This document shows positions 22,699 through 34,155 of a stretch of DNA of 64,000 nucleotides, piece after piece (position 1 is the first letter of the stretch; each line of letters starts with the position of its first letter). The notes under the pieces were generated by a model that saw only the letters and a list, made by a program, of their open reading frames with translations, had not been told where the DNA came from and did not search any database. Source of the stretch: Corynespora cassiicola (lineage: Eukaryota; Ascomycota; Dothideomycetes; Pleosporales; Corynesporascaceae); the NCBI GenBank assembly GCA_022059125.1, contig JAEUWY010000001.1, positions 3,596,001-3,660,000 of the forward strand, written 5' to 3'. Made by a program: the position numbers and the translations under genes.

Positions 22699-23709
22699 CT
22701 ACTCGTCCCCTTCCAACCCGACCAACTTCAAACTAACTTCCCACAACTTCTTCGCCCCTTCCTCATCATACACGTGCTTTTCATATCCCGGATCCAATGG
22801 CGTATACCCTTCCTTCACAGGCTTGCTAACCTGGCAATCCTCCAGATACACCCCACCCTTGCCCTCCCACTCCTTGGCCACGGCAGCCCAAACCTGCGTC
22901 GCGGCCCCTTGCTCGGGGCTCTTCATCATTTCCCTCACCTTATCCATCTTACTCCACATCTCCATCTGCTCCTTGGGCACATGTACCTGCAACCCCGTCC
23001 AAATACCTCCCGGATGCAGCGAAAACCCATGCAAGTTTTGACCTCCATAGCGCCGCTCAATCTCATTGGCCATCCAGATATTCGCCGTCTTAGCCTGCCC
23101 ATATCCCAACCCCGGAGTGTAAATCCCCTCGAGGTTCAAATTCTCAAAGTGCACACTGCCATACCGATGCCCCGTCGAGCTCACATTGACGACGCGGGCG
23201 CCAAGCTCGGGGGTCGCGGACGCAAGCATGGTATCCTTGAGCAGGGCGAAGAGCAAAAAGTGCGCGAGGTGATTGACGCCAAACTGCGTCTCGAACCCCT
23301 CCCTCGTCCTCCCCTCGGGCGTCTGCATGACCCCTGCGTTATTCACCAGGACGTGCAACCCGCCACTCTGCTTCGCCTTGAACTCGTCCACGCACCGCCT
23401 CACGCTCTCCAAGCTCTCCAGATCGCAGTGCAAAAGCTCGAGCTTTCCGTCCTCTAGGGCGTCGCCCAGCGCGTGCCGCGCTTTGGACAGGTCGCGCGCG
23501 AGCCCGAAGACGCGCATGCCCGAGGCCTTGAGCGCTTTTGCGGTCTCGGGGCCCAGGCCGGAGGATACGCCTGTGACGATGGCGGTCTTGCCGGGGAGGA
23601 GGGAGAGGGGGGCGGTGTCTTGGATGATTTGGAGGGCGGTGGGGCGGGAGTCGCCGGGGCCTTTGGGATGGGCGTGGAGGGGGGCATAGCGGGTGTGGTC
23701 GTCGGCCAT
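22699..23709 (-). CDS. short-chain dehydrogenase/reductase, WWOX/retinol-DH-like
   Basis: A single exon encodes 336 residues from the ATG at 23709. The cofactor motif TGVSSGLG is at 46-53, NNAG at 123-126, the catalytic serine in NVSSTGH, and the YxxxK pair as YGQAK (~201-205). The HPGGIWTGL segment after the active site is typical of the RDH/WWOX-type SDR group, which usually uses NADP(H). The substrate is unknown. The frame continues upstream to an ATG at 23835, adding 42 residues rich in Arg/His/Ser and lacking acidic residues, which resembles a mitochondrial presequence. A TATATAAA box at 23881-23888 lies only 46 nt before that ATG, so both starts may be used. Confidence 0.9.
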   Translation of the reverse strand: MADDHTRYAPLHAHPKGPGDSRPTALQIIQDTAPLSLLPGKTAIVTGVSSGLGPETAKALKASGMRVFGLARDLSKARHALGDALEDGKLELLHCDLESLESVRRCVDEFKAKQSGGLHVLVNNAGVMQTPEGRTREGFETQFGVNHLAHFLLFALLKDTMLASATPELGARVVNVSSTGHRYGSVHFENLNLEGIYTPGLGYGQAKTANIWMANEIERRYGGQNLHGFSLHPGGIWTGLQVHVPKEQMEMWSKMDKVREMMKSPEQGAATQVWAAVAKEWEGKGGVYLEDCQVSKPVKEGYTPLDPGYEKHVYDEEGAKKLWEVSLKLVGLEGDE

Positions 23710-24854
23710 GGTTATGTATGGTCGGGTGTGGGGGGGTGTGTATGTATGTACGAAGCGTTGGAGAGGAACCACCGGGCTTCTTTGTGAAACTACGTGAACG
23801 AATCTTATGGTCTTTGGGATGTTGGATGGGCGCATGCGTGTGGATGCTGAGTGTGGACGTTAAGACGCCCAGCCCAGGGCTTTATATATGCGTCCTGGAC
23901 GTTCCACAGGCGGATGGTGCTGCTCGGCGCACGCATTCGATTCTGCAGCCCAGAAGCCCGGTCCGCCATATTCTCTTCCCAATTCTGAATGGCTCCGCGC
24001 CCCGAGTGGTGAATCATTCAGCAGGCAGCCTGAAGCTACAGCGCCACCCATCGTTAACTCCGCAGCCACGTGACGGAATTGCACATGTTGCCCTCCTCTG
24101 AGTGGAGCGATGCCTCATCGCTCTGCCAGGTTGGTCCGCCGGTCGGTCCATCGTGGGTACGCTGACGAGATATTTCATGATGAATTTTCGGAGTTTTGGA
24201 CTATTCGGAGGCCTGGCGTGGTCATTCCCTAGACGGTCTTTTCCACATTGTTTGCCGTTTTGGGATGGGTCGGCGGCCAGCAGCGGTGCATGGGCTGAGT
24301 CAGCATGGGGGTTCTCCTAAACCCGCATCACGTGCGGGAGGAACCATCCGAAAAAGCTCAAGTGGGCTGAAGCGCGTGGTGAGGGGCCCCATGAAAGGGG
24401 GGGCCCGCGATTATGCGCAGTTTAATGATTGCATTGAGATGGGCGTTTCAATGGCACAGATGGTCTGCGCAAAGTCAATTAGAAGAGGGAGAGGTGCACA
24501 TCCAGGATACTCAACTGGGAAAGGATCCGGTTCGAGGTGGGCGCGTGTTCCAAGGTTCAAACTCAAGTGCAGCGAATGCGCGCACAAAGATTGCATTTGG
24601 TGGAAATACAAAGACGGTTCACCTAAACCGATGGTTCAAAGGATATGGCCCCGAGAAAAGATATGGTACAAGCCCTCGTCGATTAAAAAAGGTATACGCA
24701 GTCCGCCCAATGCCGCCCTCCCTCCTATTTCCCATGCCCAAGATTTGCTCGCTGGGACGCCTCCATCCGAGTCGCAGCAGTAGCCCTCTTTCGTTATGTC
24801 ATAAACGCGCAGCTCCCCACCCCCTTTTTCTCTTCCCCCCATTCGTGACAGCCC
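23710..24854. other. intergenic region with unsupported open frames
   Basis: Two overlapping + strand frames (24196-24783, 24413-24889) are open, but they lack recognisable domains and disagree with each other. One contains a C-x-x-C...C cluster near 24565-24600. I do not call a gene. Confidence 0.4.
23881..23888 (-). promoter_or_regulatory. TATA box of the short-chain dehydrogenase gene
   Basis: The minus strand reads TATATAAA. It lies 46 nt upstream of the ATG at 23835 and 172 nt upstream of the ATG at 23709. Confidence 0.5.
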
Positions 24855-25514
24855 CTACGCCTGGTTGGCGCCATCGCGCTGGGTGGTGAGCGGTCGATCT
24901 ACCAGGACATAATCAGCGCTGTTGTGAGAGGAAGGGGTCGCGGGCAGCGCACCTGGGTAGGCGTTGTGGCGCGCGACAGGGCTGCCGGCTTCCCGAGCTT
25001 TGTCCGCGTCGGCGAAGGTGCCTTCGACAGGGGTCCGGCGCTGGCTGTCCTTGCGGCGGGGCGGCGAGGGCGAGGTTTTGGCCTGTTTGAGGCGCTCCTC
25101 TGTTTCGCGCAGGCGCGCCTCGAGGGCCTCGAGCTCTTGGGCGTGCGTCGTCACGGCTTGTTTCCTGGCGGTGAGGTCAGCGGCTTGCACGGCGGCCAGC
25201 AAAAAGAAAGGCCGAGCGGCGGCGACGGCGGCGGCAGAGGGGGAAAACGGGGGAAAACGGGGGGGAACTCGGGGCGGGCGTACTTTTCGTGCACCTTCTG
25301 GTCGAGCTCCTCGAGGCCGCCATCAATCTTGAATAGGTCGTCGAGCTCGCTCATGAAGTTTTTGGCGACGGTGCTGCAGGATGATGTTAGCAGCGGTCCG
25401 GGGGAGCTGGAGCTTGCCCAGGCTAGCGCGGGCAGCTCGCGAAGGAGCTTGCGGGAGCTCTTACGACTGGGGCCGGCCATTGGGCTTCCAGGCAGTCTCA
25501 GTGTCGGAGGACAT
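24855..25514 (-). CDS. small conserved coiled-coil protein of unknown function
   Basis: Exons 25514-25465, 25373-25284 and 25164-24855 encode 149 residues; all phases fit, with donors GTAAGA and GTACGC and acceptors CTGCAG and GCCAG. The protein opens MSSDTETAWKPNGRP. Residues ~20-47 read FMSELDDLFKIDGGLEELD, and ~48-85 are a heptad-rich coiled coil (ELEALEARLRETEERLKQ). The rest is polar and probably disordered. I recall similar short proteins across Pezizomycotina but cannot name a function. Intron 2 (25165-25283) holds G-runs on the + strand. The gene is divergent from the BRD8-like gene across a 1.35 kb GC-rich interval. Confidence 0.7.
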
Positions 25515-26867
25515 GGCGGCGTTCAGGGCAGGAATCGAGGGTGCAGGCGGGGTGAGAGGTGCGGGTGGGCAGGAGGTATGGATGGGATGGATGGGAGGAG
25601 GGTTCAGAGGGACGGTTCAGGGTCCGCAGAGGTTTTGGGCTGCGGTGGTGGTGGAGATGAACGGCGCGGGCGGAGATCGTCTGGTCAAGAGCGAGATTGG
25701 ATTGCAGGTTTGGCGACTCTGCTCACGGGCTCGGGGGGGGGCGACTGGCGGCGGCGGGGACGGCGATTTTATGAAGTTTGCTTGGGGACGACGCAGGCGG
25801 CTCTCTCCTTGGTGTTTCAAGTGGCAGTCGGCATGATGGACAGGGAGCGGCCGATATTTGGTTGATATCAGGATGGCCTTGGAGGGGGGGCAGTAATCTT
25901 ATGGGACCGGATGCGAAAAGGAGGCGCCCATTCCTGTTGGGTAGCAGCCGTGGAAGAGGCGTCGATCAGTGCCTGGGTGGAGAAGGGGCGGCCACAGCTG
26001 AGGGCAGCATATGCAGCGCTGTGCAGAGGGCGGGGGTAGGGGAGCGAGTGTTGCCCAAGGGATGGGGGGGCCCGGCAGCAGCGCGCGCTGGGAGGGCGTG
26101 TGAGGGCGCAACGGCCGACGCCTCTGCGTTGCTTTTCTGCCATGATGGACGCGGCACTGGACTGGAGGAGAGCCCCCGGCTGCACGCGCGACGCCGGCGC
26201 CGCAGAGGAAGCCCTGGAGAGCACAGTGCCGCGCAGGCCCCGTGATTTGGGAGGGCCGCCAGCACGTGCCCGGGCCTGCCTCGCGCGCGTCGGCGGCTGT
26301 GATTGGCTGGGGCTGGGGCGGCGCTGATTGGCTGCTGGCGGGCTGGGTGGGAGCAGCAGAGCAGCTGGCGGGCAGAGCAGCCGGCGACTCGGCCAGGCGG
26401 TGGGCGGTGGGCGGTGGGCAGTCGGTGGGCGAGGCCGCGGCCGTGGCCTTGGGCGGTCGGTCGGGGTGGGCGGCGGCGGCGGCGGCGGCGGCGGGCGGTC
26501 GTGACTGGGCCGGGCAGCGACCGGCCTGCCGCCTGCCTTGCCTTGCCTGGCCTGCGTTACTGAGCAACACCTGAGACTTGACCTGCAGCGCGCTCCTGCA
26601 ACCAAAACCCACGACCGCCCGCGCACACTCCATCGCCCACCGCGACTCCGCGTCGCCCTCCATCTCGCCCCCGCCGCCTGCCATCTCGCCCATCTCGCCT
26701 CCATCGCCGCCTGCCTGCGCTCCCCGCCGGATGCCCATTCTGCCCCCAGCCGCCCCCAGCAAGTCGTCGTGCTGGCGCCTCTACCGCCCTCCGCCCGTCG
26801 CCCGCGTGCCCCAGACGCTGCCTCAGCCGCCCACGCCCACGCCGCCGCCGCCCACTGGTTTTGGGGG
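25515..26867. promoter_or_regulatory. GC-rich divergent promoter interval with two CCAAT boxes
   Basis: Two ATTGG elements (CCAAT on the minus strand) lie at 26302-26306 and 26327-26331, 25 nt apart. A GGC microsatellite is at about 26466-26494. An upstream ORF starts at 26731. No other gene is supported; long GC-biased open frames here look like composition effects. Confidence 0.55.
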
Positions 26868-26871
26868 ATGA
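26731..26871 (+). other. upstream ORF overlapping the BRD8-like start codon
   Basis: ATG at 26731 opens a 46-codon frame (Pro-rich) whose TGA (26869-26871) overlaps the main ATG (26868-26870) as ATGA. It could limit or couple translation of the main gene if the transcript starts upstream of 26731. Confidence 0.35.
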
Positions 26872-29522
26872 ATACTAGCCTGACCGCCTACACCAACCTC
26901 GAGTCGCTGTTGCTGTTTCAGTCGCTGCATGCCTATGGCGTGAACCCCCAGGTCTTCGCCAGGATCTCCGAGTTGCTCAAGAGCAACCCGCACATCACCG
27001 GCGATGTGCGCTTCCAGAGCGGCCGCCTCAGCCCCGATGCCCTGCGCAACTTCTACCTGTCGCTGCTAAAGGACGAGCTGCGCAACGAGCAGGACCTGGA
27101 CACCCCTACCCAGACCAATGGCGACGTCAAACCCTCGCGCAAGCGCAAGGCCCCGAGCCCCAGCCTGCCGTCGGTGCAGGAGTCGCTGCAGCATCAGCAC
27201 CTCATTCCGAAGCTCGTCAACAAGCTATACGCCCTGTACCGCTCCAACATCACCGACCAGATCCGCCAGGACGAGCAAAAGTACGACCGCCTGCAGAGGG
27301 AGCTGCAGGGCATCGAGCGCGGCGAGTGGGACGAGCAATTGAAGGAGAAGGCGAATGGAAAGTCGCAGGCCTCGCGCAGCCCCAGCGCGCCGCGCAAGTC
27401 GCCCGTCCTCCACCAGAAGCCTGCGCCCACGCCTACGCCCAACACCGCGAGCCCGCAGCCCGTAGTCAAGGACAAGCAGACCCCACCGAATGCCCCTCCA
27501 GACGGCCTTGCGCAGCCCGCAGACACCCAAAAGCTGCCGCCGCCGACCCAGAATGGCCAACCGTCCGTCGAACGCGATGTGAAGCCCGTGCCTGGGGCAT
27601 CCCCGCGCAAGAAGCAGCTCGCACCGGACCAGACTGCTCCATCGCCTGCATCTCATCCAGGTCCTGTTTCTATCTCACCTTCTCCGCAGCCATCACGGAC
27701 CCCGCAGCCTCTGGCACCCCCACCACGGTACCCACCCCCGCAGCCTGGGAGTGCTGCATATAATGGCCCTACCCCCTACGCCCATCGCTCTCCCTACCCA
27801 CCCCAAGGACCGCAGTCTCAGGGCCCTGCACCCCCGAATGTACAGCAACAGCATATTCCGAACCAAGGACATCCACCGCATGCTCCCTCCCCTGGCGCTC
27901 AGTATCAACCGCAGCCCATCCAGCCGTACACGGCCAACGGCGTACCGCAGTACCCACCTCCTGGAGCCTTGCCGCCGCAGTACTCCCCGACACATCAGCG
28001 CTTCCCAGGTCAACATCCACCAGGACCGCATTCTCCAGGAGTACAGGCATCCACCCCAAGCAAGGGCTACTATGGCTACCCCCCGTTTCCTCCACACCAG
28101 ACGCCCATGGGTCAGCATCCTCCTCAAGGTGGGATAATGCTGCCTCCGTTCCAGGTGACCCCACAAGAGCCATCACGTGCTCACCAGCAGCCCGCTCCTG
28201 CTCCGCAGTATCCTCAGGTTTCTACACCAGCCAACAATCGCCAATCTGCCACTACAGCGAAGCCCGGCTCGTTGCCACCAGCTGCTGCTGGTAGGCCAGC
28301 GGTCCCTCCTGCACACCCGCTCATCACCCAGGCCAGGACCGCATTTTCGACACCTACCCAGCCTCGATCACCGCTTAGCGCCACCGGGACACCTCGATCT
28401 GCAAGGACCATGTGGAAGCCAGTGGCTAAGACGCTATCGACACCACCTGCACCGCGTCCCGAAGTCGAGCCGCTCGACGATGTGGAGCCTTTGGATCAGC
28501 CAAAGAGCCAGGTTAAGAATAGGTCTACTCGGAAATCACGAGCGAAGAAGGGCAAGGAAAAGGAGACGGACAAAGACTCGGAGACTGCAACGGAGCCTGC
28601 ACCGGAATCAGAGGCGGCTGAAGATGCTCCCCCAGAGATAGAGACGCGCCAGGGCCGGTCGCGACGCAAAGCCCCTATCAAACGAAACAGGCCAGGCAGT
28701 ATTGCTTCGTCCCAGGCCGGCGGCTCGATTCGAGAGCGAAGCAGGAGTCAGTCTATACTGTCTCACACGGATACAGTTGGTCACGACTCCGAGTCCCAAG
28801 CAGGCAGAATCAAGTCGGAGCGCGGAACATCTGTCGATGCCATCGATGAGGATTCAGTAGCCACACCCACCATGTCGACACGGCGACGAGGCAACCTGCA
28901 GTCACTCGCCCCCAACAAGCGCAAGCGAAATGCGCGCGAGGCGTCGGTGGAGGAATCGGAAGAACAGCCCAGCACGCCCGGGCTGCCAAGGGTCGTGATT
29001 GCCCCTCGGCATTTTTCTCGCATGTGCAACCCAATCATGAACGACATTGGCTCGCACAAGCATGCCTCGACCTTCACGACGGCAGTCAAGCCCAAGGACG
29101 CAGAGGGCTACTACGACATCATCCGCCGCCCCACGGACCTCAAGTCGATCCAAAAGGCCATCGCAGCAGGGGCGAAGCTGGTGGCCGCCGCCGCCTCGGA
29201 CACGCCCGCTGGCAGTCCTGGCGGCGGCGGCGGCGTCATCGAGCTCCCCCTGACGCCCGACAACGTGCCGCCCAAGGTCATTGTCAACTCTGCGCAGCTC
29301 GAGAAGGAGCTCATGCGCATGTTTGTCAATGCCGTCATGTTCAATGCCGGCGAGGACGGCGTGGTCGAGGACGCGAGGCAAATGTTCGAGACGGTGCAGC
29401 AGAGCGTGAGTAACTGGCGCAGCGTCGAGAGGTCGAGTGGGAGGTTGGAGGTGGAGGATACGCCCGTTTCCATGGCCGAGGAGGAAGGACCAGTTTTGGG
29501 GTCTAAAAGGAGGAAGTTGTAG
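26868..29522 (+). CDS. BRD8/Bdc1-like bromodomain protein
   Basis: A single exon encodes 884 residues. The conserved N-terminal ~130 residues (MNTSLTAYTNLESLLLFQS) contain helices up to LRNEQDLDTP; a coiled segment KLVNKLYALYR...RLQRELQGIERGEWDEQL follows near ~110-160. Residues ~165-640 are Pro/Gln-rich and probably disordered. A basic/acidic linker precedes a C-terminal bromodomain at ~710-850 (FSRMCNPIMNDI, YYDIIRRPTDLKSIQKAI, FVNAVMFNAG with the acetyl-lysine-reading Asn). A small inserted Ala/Gly loop splits it. This architecture matches human BRD8 and S. pombe Bdc1, NuA4/TIP60 acetyltransferase subunits. An upstream ORF (26731-26871) ends with TGA overlapping the start ATG (ATGA). Confidence 0.82.
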   Translation: MNTSLTAYTNLESLLLFQSLHAYGVNPQVFARISELLKSNPHITGDVRFQSGRLSPDALRNFYLSLLKDELRNEQDLDTPTQTNGDVKPSRKRKAPSPSLPSVQESLQHQHLIPKLVNKLYALYRSNITDQIRQDEQKYDRLQRELQGIERGEWDEQLKEKANGKSQASRSPSAPRKSPVLHQKPAPTPTPNTASPQPVVKDKQTPPNAPPDGLAQPADTQKLPPPTQNGQPSVERDVKPVPGASPRKKQLAPDQTAPSPASHPGPVSISPSPQPSRTPQPLAPPPRYPPPQPGSAAYNGPTPYAHRSPYPPQGPQSQGPAPPNVQQQHIPNQGHPPHAPSPGAQYQPQPIQPYTANGVPQYPPPGALPPQYSPTHQRFPGQHPPGPHSPGVQASTPSKGYYGYPPFPPHQTPMGQHPPQGGIMLPPFQVTPQEPSRAHQQPAPAPQYPQVSTPANNRQSATTAKPGSLPPAAAGRPAVPPAHPLITQARTAFSTPTQPRSPLSATGTPRSARTMWKPVAKTLSTPPAPRPEVEPLDDVEPLDQPKSQVKNRSTRKSRAKKGKEKETDKDSETATEPAPESEAAEDAPPEIETRQGRSRRKAPIKRNRPGSIASSQAGGSIRERSRSQSILSHTDTVGHDSESQAGRIKSERGTSVDAIDEDSVATPTMSTRRRGNLQSLAPNKRKRNAREASVEESEEQPSTPGLPRVVIAPRHFSRMCNPIMNDIGSHKHASTFTTAVKPKDAEGYYDIIRRPTDLKSIQKAIAAGAKLVAAAASDTPAGSPGGGGGVIELPLTPDNVPPKVIVNSAQLEKELMRMFVNAVMFNAGEDGVVEDARQMFETVQQSVSNWRSVERSSGRLEVEDTPVSMAEEEGPVLGSKRRKL

Positions 29523-32500
29523 GGAGGTGAGAGAGGGTAGATTGATGATGGGATTGGGAGGGGGTTTGTAGGGCTATGATACCATATATATACATATTCT
29601 TCACGGGCTTGTGTGGTGGGCATGTGATGTTGGACTGCGACTTTCCAGTATTCTTGTCTTTGACTTTTTTTTTCCATATGGCAAGGTTTGGCTAGATTGT
29701 TTGTGCAGGCCCAGCAACCGATGTGAGGTGAGGTTGGCAGTAGGCAGTCTTCTTTCCAGTCGTGCTGGGATGTTTGCCGTGCTGGGGACGACAGGCGGGG
29801 GCAGGCAGAGTGGGAGGGAAGGAAGGAAGGAGGGAGAGAGGGCATGACGCCAAGTGTCAACTCTGATCCTTACGGCCGGCGTGGGTATTCCATGGGCGAG
29901 CGTGGAGAGGATTTGGTGGTTGGGGTTTTCGGATGGACTCGTGGAGGGGGGGCGGGATGCCTAGTCTGCCGTTGCGCAGCTCAAGCCAGCCCTCTACGCG
30001 GCACTTGTGGCCTGCCAGGCTGGCTGCTGGGGTCCTCGGTGCATACCAATGTAGTGGCCGTGTATACGTCATCCCGCCCCCCCAGATCACCACCATGGCT
30101 GGCTGCGGTGCTCGCAGGCCCGGTATGCTCCATGGCAGTAAACGCGTAGCTGGATTCGCGTTTGCAGTCACTGTCCAAGGGCGCTGGGGGCATTCCTATT
30201 CGTGCCATGTTCTCGGGGGGGGGAAAAGTGGGAGGATGGGCATGCGGGAAGGTGGGGAGGTGGGTAAGTGCTTGCGCGGCTGGAGGGGCACACGATCGCG
30301 ACGAGGTTGGGGCGGGGAATAGTACCACAACAGGTTGGACGTGTGGTTGCAAGTGACGAAGCTGTGCAGGCCATTCTGTGGTTCAGGGAAATGATGGGCT
30401 CGGGGGGATATTCGGGGGGGGGGGGAGTGTTTACGATGGACGGTGGGAGAGGAGGAAGGAAATGATCCCGGCGGAGGATCTATATCCCTGGGCCCACCGC
30501 CCGCGCTCGAGTGCCTGAGCATTAGCTGGGAGTAGCTAGTGATTTTCGGTGCAGTGCTTATGTTTCTTCCAAGAGAACGAGCGTGTACCTGCCCCTTCAG
30601 GTACCTGGGATCGTGATAGCCTCATCACGTGTCCGTGTCCGACTTCCCCCCCCCCCGAGCTTCCCTCTCCCTCGGCAAGATCTGCGCTGTCCTGGCACTA
30701 CGGCTACATCATATACCCATCCATCGCCATCAAGGGGTGCGCATGTCTGATTGAATCCTCGGAGCAGCAGCGTCGGTCTCATTCCTCCGAGGCGGTGGTT
30801 ATATATAGATTGCGGCGCGCCTGTGTTGTACACAGCGATCAAGGCACAAACGTCAACTAGGCAATTGTTTCTTACTAGAGCACATCTCCGCAGTTCCAAC
30901 GCCAATGCTCTTAGCCCAAATGTTGCATCTCGATCCGGTTTATCATAGCCGCCGAGGCAAGGCTGGGCGAAACCAGTACAACAAGTACTGGGACTCGGGT
31001 TTCAGGTTGGGCCGGTATGCATGGCTGGGGGGCTTTATGGCGCCTTCTCGCACTCCAGACGTATACACTGCTGCTTAGAGCCGGTCGGCGAGGAAGTATG
31101 CAGGGAAAGCCTGGGCTTGTGTGGTGTGTGTTGTCTCGGGTAGGGGATCAGGGTGGTGGCTGGGCCAGGTTTGTATCCGACGGAGGTGCTTCGTCGACGT
31201 GGTACACAAGTGGAGGAGGAGGAGTTGGTGTTGGAACAACTCTTTGACCGTTACATCTCGGAGCACATTCCAAGACCTGCTGATACGAAGAGTGTGGGCT
31301 GGACATGGACATTTTATCCCAAGCATACCGCCCCATCTATCATGCACGCTTCTTAGAATTCCCAGGAAATAAGCGATCCCCTGTACGAGCAAATATATAT
31401 TCCCGTATTCCAAGCTCAATTCGGCACCCACCACAATCAAATAGCCTCCGATCCGACCCGAGAGCACTGTTTTTTCGGATGAACGTGCTCAAAAACATGA
31501 TGAACAGGCTTTCTGTACCCCGAGAAAGCAGGGGCCGGAATCTAAGGGAAGGGTCAAGGGTTGAGAACTAGATGTGCGAGAAGATACCGGGTGAATGGAT
31601 GGCGCACATGGGATATCGATGTCGAAGCGCCAGGCTGTCCATTTACCCCAGCGGAGGCAATATTTCGGTGACACCTCAACCTTTTCAGCCCTCTCAGGGT
31701 AACGGAGAGGTTACATGTAAGCCGAGACAAGACTCCGTATCCCGAGAGTACTCCTTGTCGAATGGTACGCATGTGATGTGCGCATGCTGGGGGCACAATT
31801 GAAGCTTCCCGCGTGGACTACGCCATCAAACATCACAAAACGTGCCAGATGGAGCAAAAGATCCGACCACTATCTTCGAAACATCGCGCCAGAGCCTCAA
31901 CCCAATTCCCACATCTATAAGCCCTGCGTATAGCTCCACCTTTTTGTTAAGAAAAAAAATTCTCCACCAAGCGATATTAAAAGGCGTCGTCTTCACCGGA
32001 TTGCCTGGATGCGTACCCACCCTACCACCATCCTTCGACCGCTACCTCGGCACCACTATATGGCGAGATGCGGCAAAGTGGCGTGGTATTGTAGTGGAGC
32101 AGAATTCTTGAGAAGGTAGGGTCCACATTCTAGATTGGGCGTGAGATGCTGCGGGTGGAAGCGAGATGATCAGGGCGTGGGATTCAGGATCTGTGGGGAG
32201 GTAATAGTAATAGTAATCCGCCTGGTGCGCATATTTCGGCTGACTTGGAAATGAATCTTGAGTGACTCATTAAGCCATTGTATGTCGCTGGTTTGATGTA
32301 TCCCTTCCCCAGCTTCAAAGTCGAGTGCAATTCATCTACTGCGCAATGAAGAGTCCGCTATTTGTCCGTATTTTATTTTACGTTCGTAAGCACCTTCAAT
32401 TGCATCCGCTATGCATCCGACGTTTAGAATGATATATAATCTCTACATAAAAAGCCAATAGACTTCAAATGCAACACGTCATTATCGTCCCAGTCATATA

Positions 32501-32600
32501 TATACATGATTCGTAATAACCAATTTGCATTCGTTCTTGATAGTGACTAAGCCATAACTTATTCTCTAACAATAAAAAAGACATCATCTAAAAAGGCACA
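29523..32600. other. 3.1 kb gene-free region
   Basis: No gene is supported on either strand. The interval has many G/C homopolymer runs (for example a run of about 14 G at 30413-30426 and about 11 C near 30649-30658), a G-tract cluster at about 30213-30266, and an AGTAAT triplet run near 32200. Beyond ~32,100 it turns AT-rich toward the NmrA-like gene promoter. Confidence 0.5.
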
Positions 32601-33689
32601 ATGGTCAAAGTGGCTGTAGCAGGCGGCACTGGAAGTACGTCCCGTTCACCTCCACTACATTGCTTTCCCGATCCGGCCCTCTAGCCGAATCTCTAACCTA
32701 TTCCAGACTTCCCCAGCGCCCTGCTGCCCACGGTCATTGGAGCAAACCACAAAGTCACTATATTTACCCGCGGAAAAGCGCCAGACAACCCCCTCCCCGG
32801 GGCAGCCTACAGGACAGTCGATTACAATGACCGAACCGGCCTAACCGAGGCGTTGGCAGGTTTCGACGCCTGCCTCAGCTTCATGACGCCTGCTGCAGAT
32901 CCTGACGCTGCAATCGAAAGGAACCTCATTCACGCATGCATCGACGCAGGAGTAAAGCGCTTTGCACCCACGCAATGGTCCATCAAGAACGACAACGGCG
33001 TGGCCATGTTTCAGCACCGCAGAGACACGGCTGCCTACCTCGCCGGGGTGAACAGGGACAAGGTGGTGCTCGAGTACAGTCTGTTCCAGCCAAGCATCTT
33101 CATGGATTACTTTGGCCATCCCTACCCGCTGGTCCCGAGTTTGAATACTTTGCCCTGGCTCATTGACTTTGAGAACAGACGTGCCATCGTCTTGGAGGAT
33201 GGGGATCAGCCTTTTGTCCTCACGGCTGCGAGTGATATTGCCAACGTCTTAGCGCTTGCGCTTGCTGATGATCGCCCATGGCCAACTGTTGGTGGAATGC
33301 GCGGCTGCCGTACGTTATCCCTTAGTCAAGCCCCTTCTCCCTTTCTCGTTCACTCATCCTGTACCGATGTTCACGCGACTGTAGGTACCACGTATAACGA
33401 GCTCATCGCCCTAGGCAAGGTGCTACGTCCAGGGGACTGGAAAATTGACCATGTCAAGAGAAAAGATGTCGAGAACGATGTACTTACATCGTCGTGGGTT
33501 CCTCAGATAGCTCGCCCTGCAATTTCGGACGAGGCAAAGGCAAAGTTGTCAAATAGCTTTGCGCTTTCCTTGCTGGTGAGTCTCGGTCGAGGCGCATGGG
33601 ATGTGAGCGACGAATGGAACAAGAGGTTTCCTGAGCACAAGTTCATGAGCATCGAAGAGTACCTCAACAAAGTCTGGAGGGGTCGTTGA
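32601..33689 (+). CDS. NmrA-like NAD(P)-binding reductase
   Basis: Exons 32601-32634, 32707-33309 and 33385-33689 give 313 residues. The N-terminal Rossmann motif AGGTGNFPSALL is split by intron 1 right after GGTG. The next strand ends TRGK (cofactor phosphate contact expected), and residues ~100-130 read FAPTQWSIKNDNG. The overall pattern is the NmrA/isoflavone-reductase-like family of atypical SDRs, which lack the YxxxK catalytic pair. Members act as redox sensors of transcription factors or as reductases in secondary metabolism; which applies here is unknown. Introns have GTACGT donors and CAG/TAG acceptors with matching phases. Confidence 0.9.
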
Positions 33690-34155
33690 GAAAGTATGCG
33701 AAGCATATATCGGATTGGTGTAATATCGTCATCATTAAGCTATTATAACCTTCATACAAAAGTCTTATCATCATCTCAGATATGAATATATCCACAAAGA
33801 AGACCGATCAAGCCATGGAATAGTATTAGAGGTATCATGAACATCCTATCGTTCCAAATATTGAAATGAAGTCTTGGATCTCTTCGAATTGTCCCCTTCA
33901 ATACAAAATGATGCGGGTTGAGGAACGGCCGTAAAAACATTCGCAATGTGTTTTCTCCGTCTTCATCAGCACTTGATGGAATGGAGGGTTGAGTCGAGAA
34001 GTCGGGGGGGTGGTTGATCTTTGGTAGAGTAAAGAAAAGGTGCCCAGAAACGCCGCCCATCCATACATTGTATACTCGAAAAGCTTTTAATAAGAAAACT
34101 CCACCGGGGAGAGAGAAGAGGGGAAAAGAGACAGATGGAGCGAAGGCCGCATTAT
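33690..34155. other. spacer between convergent genes
   Basis: AT-rich 3' flank of both neighbours. A long minus-strand frame (33776-34204) overlaps the bHLH gene end and looks like chance. Confidence 0.5.

Noticed and set aside
24196..24889. Two overlapping open frames with a Cys cluster (C-x-x-C...C) on the + strand
   Set aside because: They share DNA in different frames, lack a recognisable domain and splice support, and the cluster alone does not define a zinc-binding fold.
26538..26867. 110-codon upstream extension of the BRD8-like frame
   Set aside because: It does not begin with ATG, and the conserved N-terminus begins at 26868.
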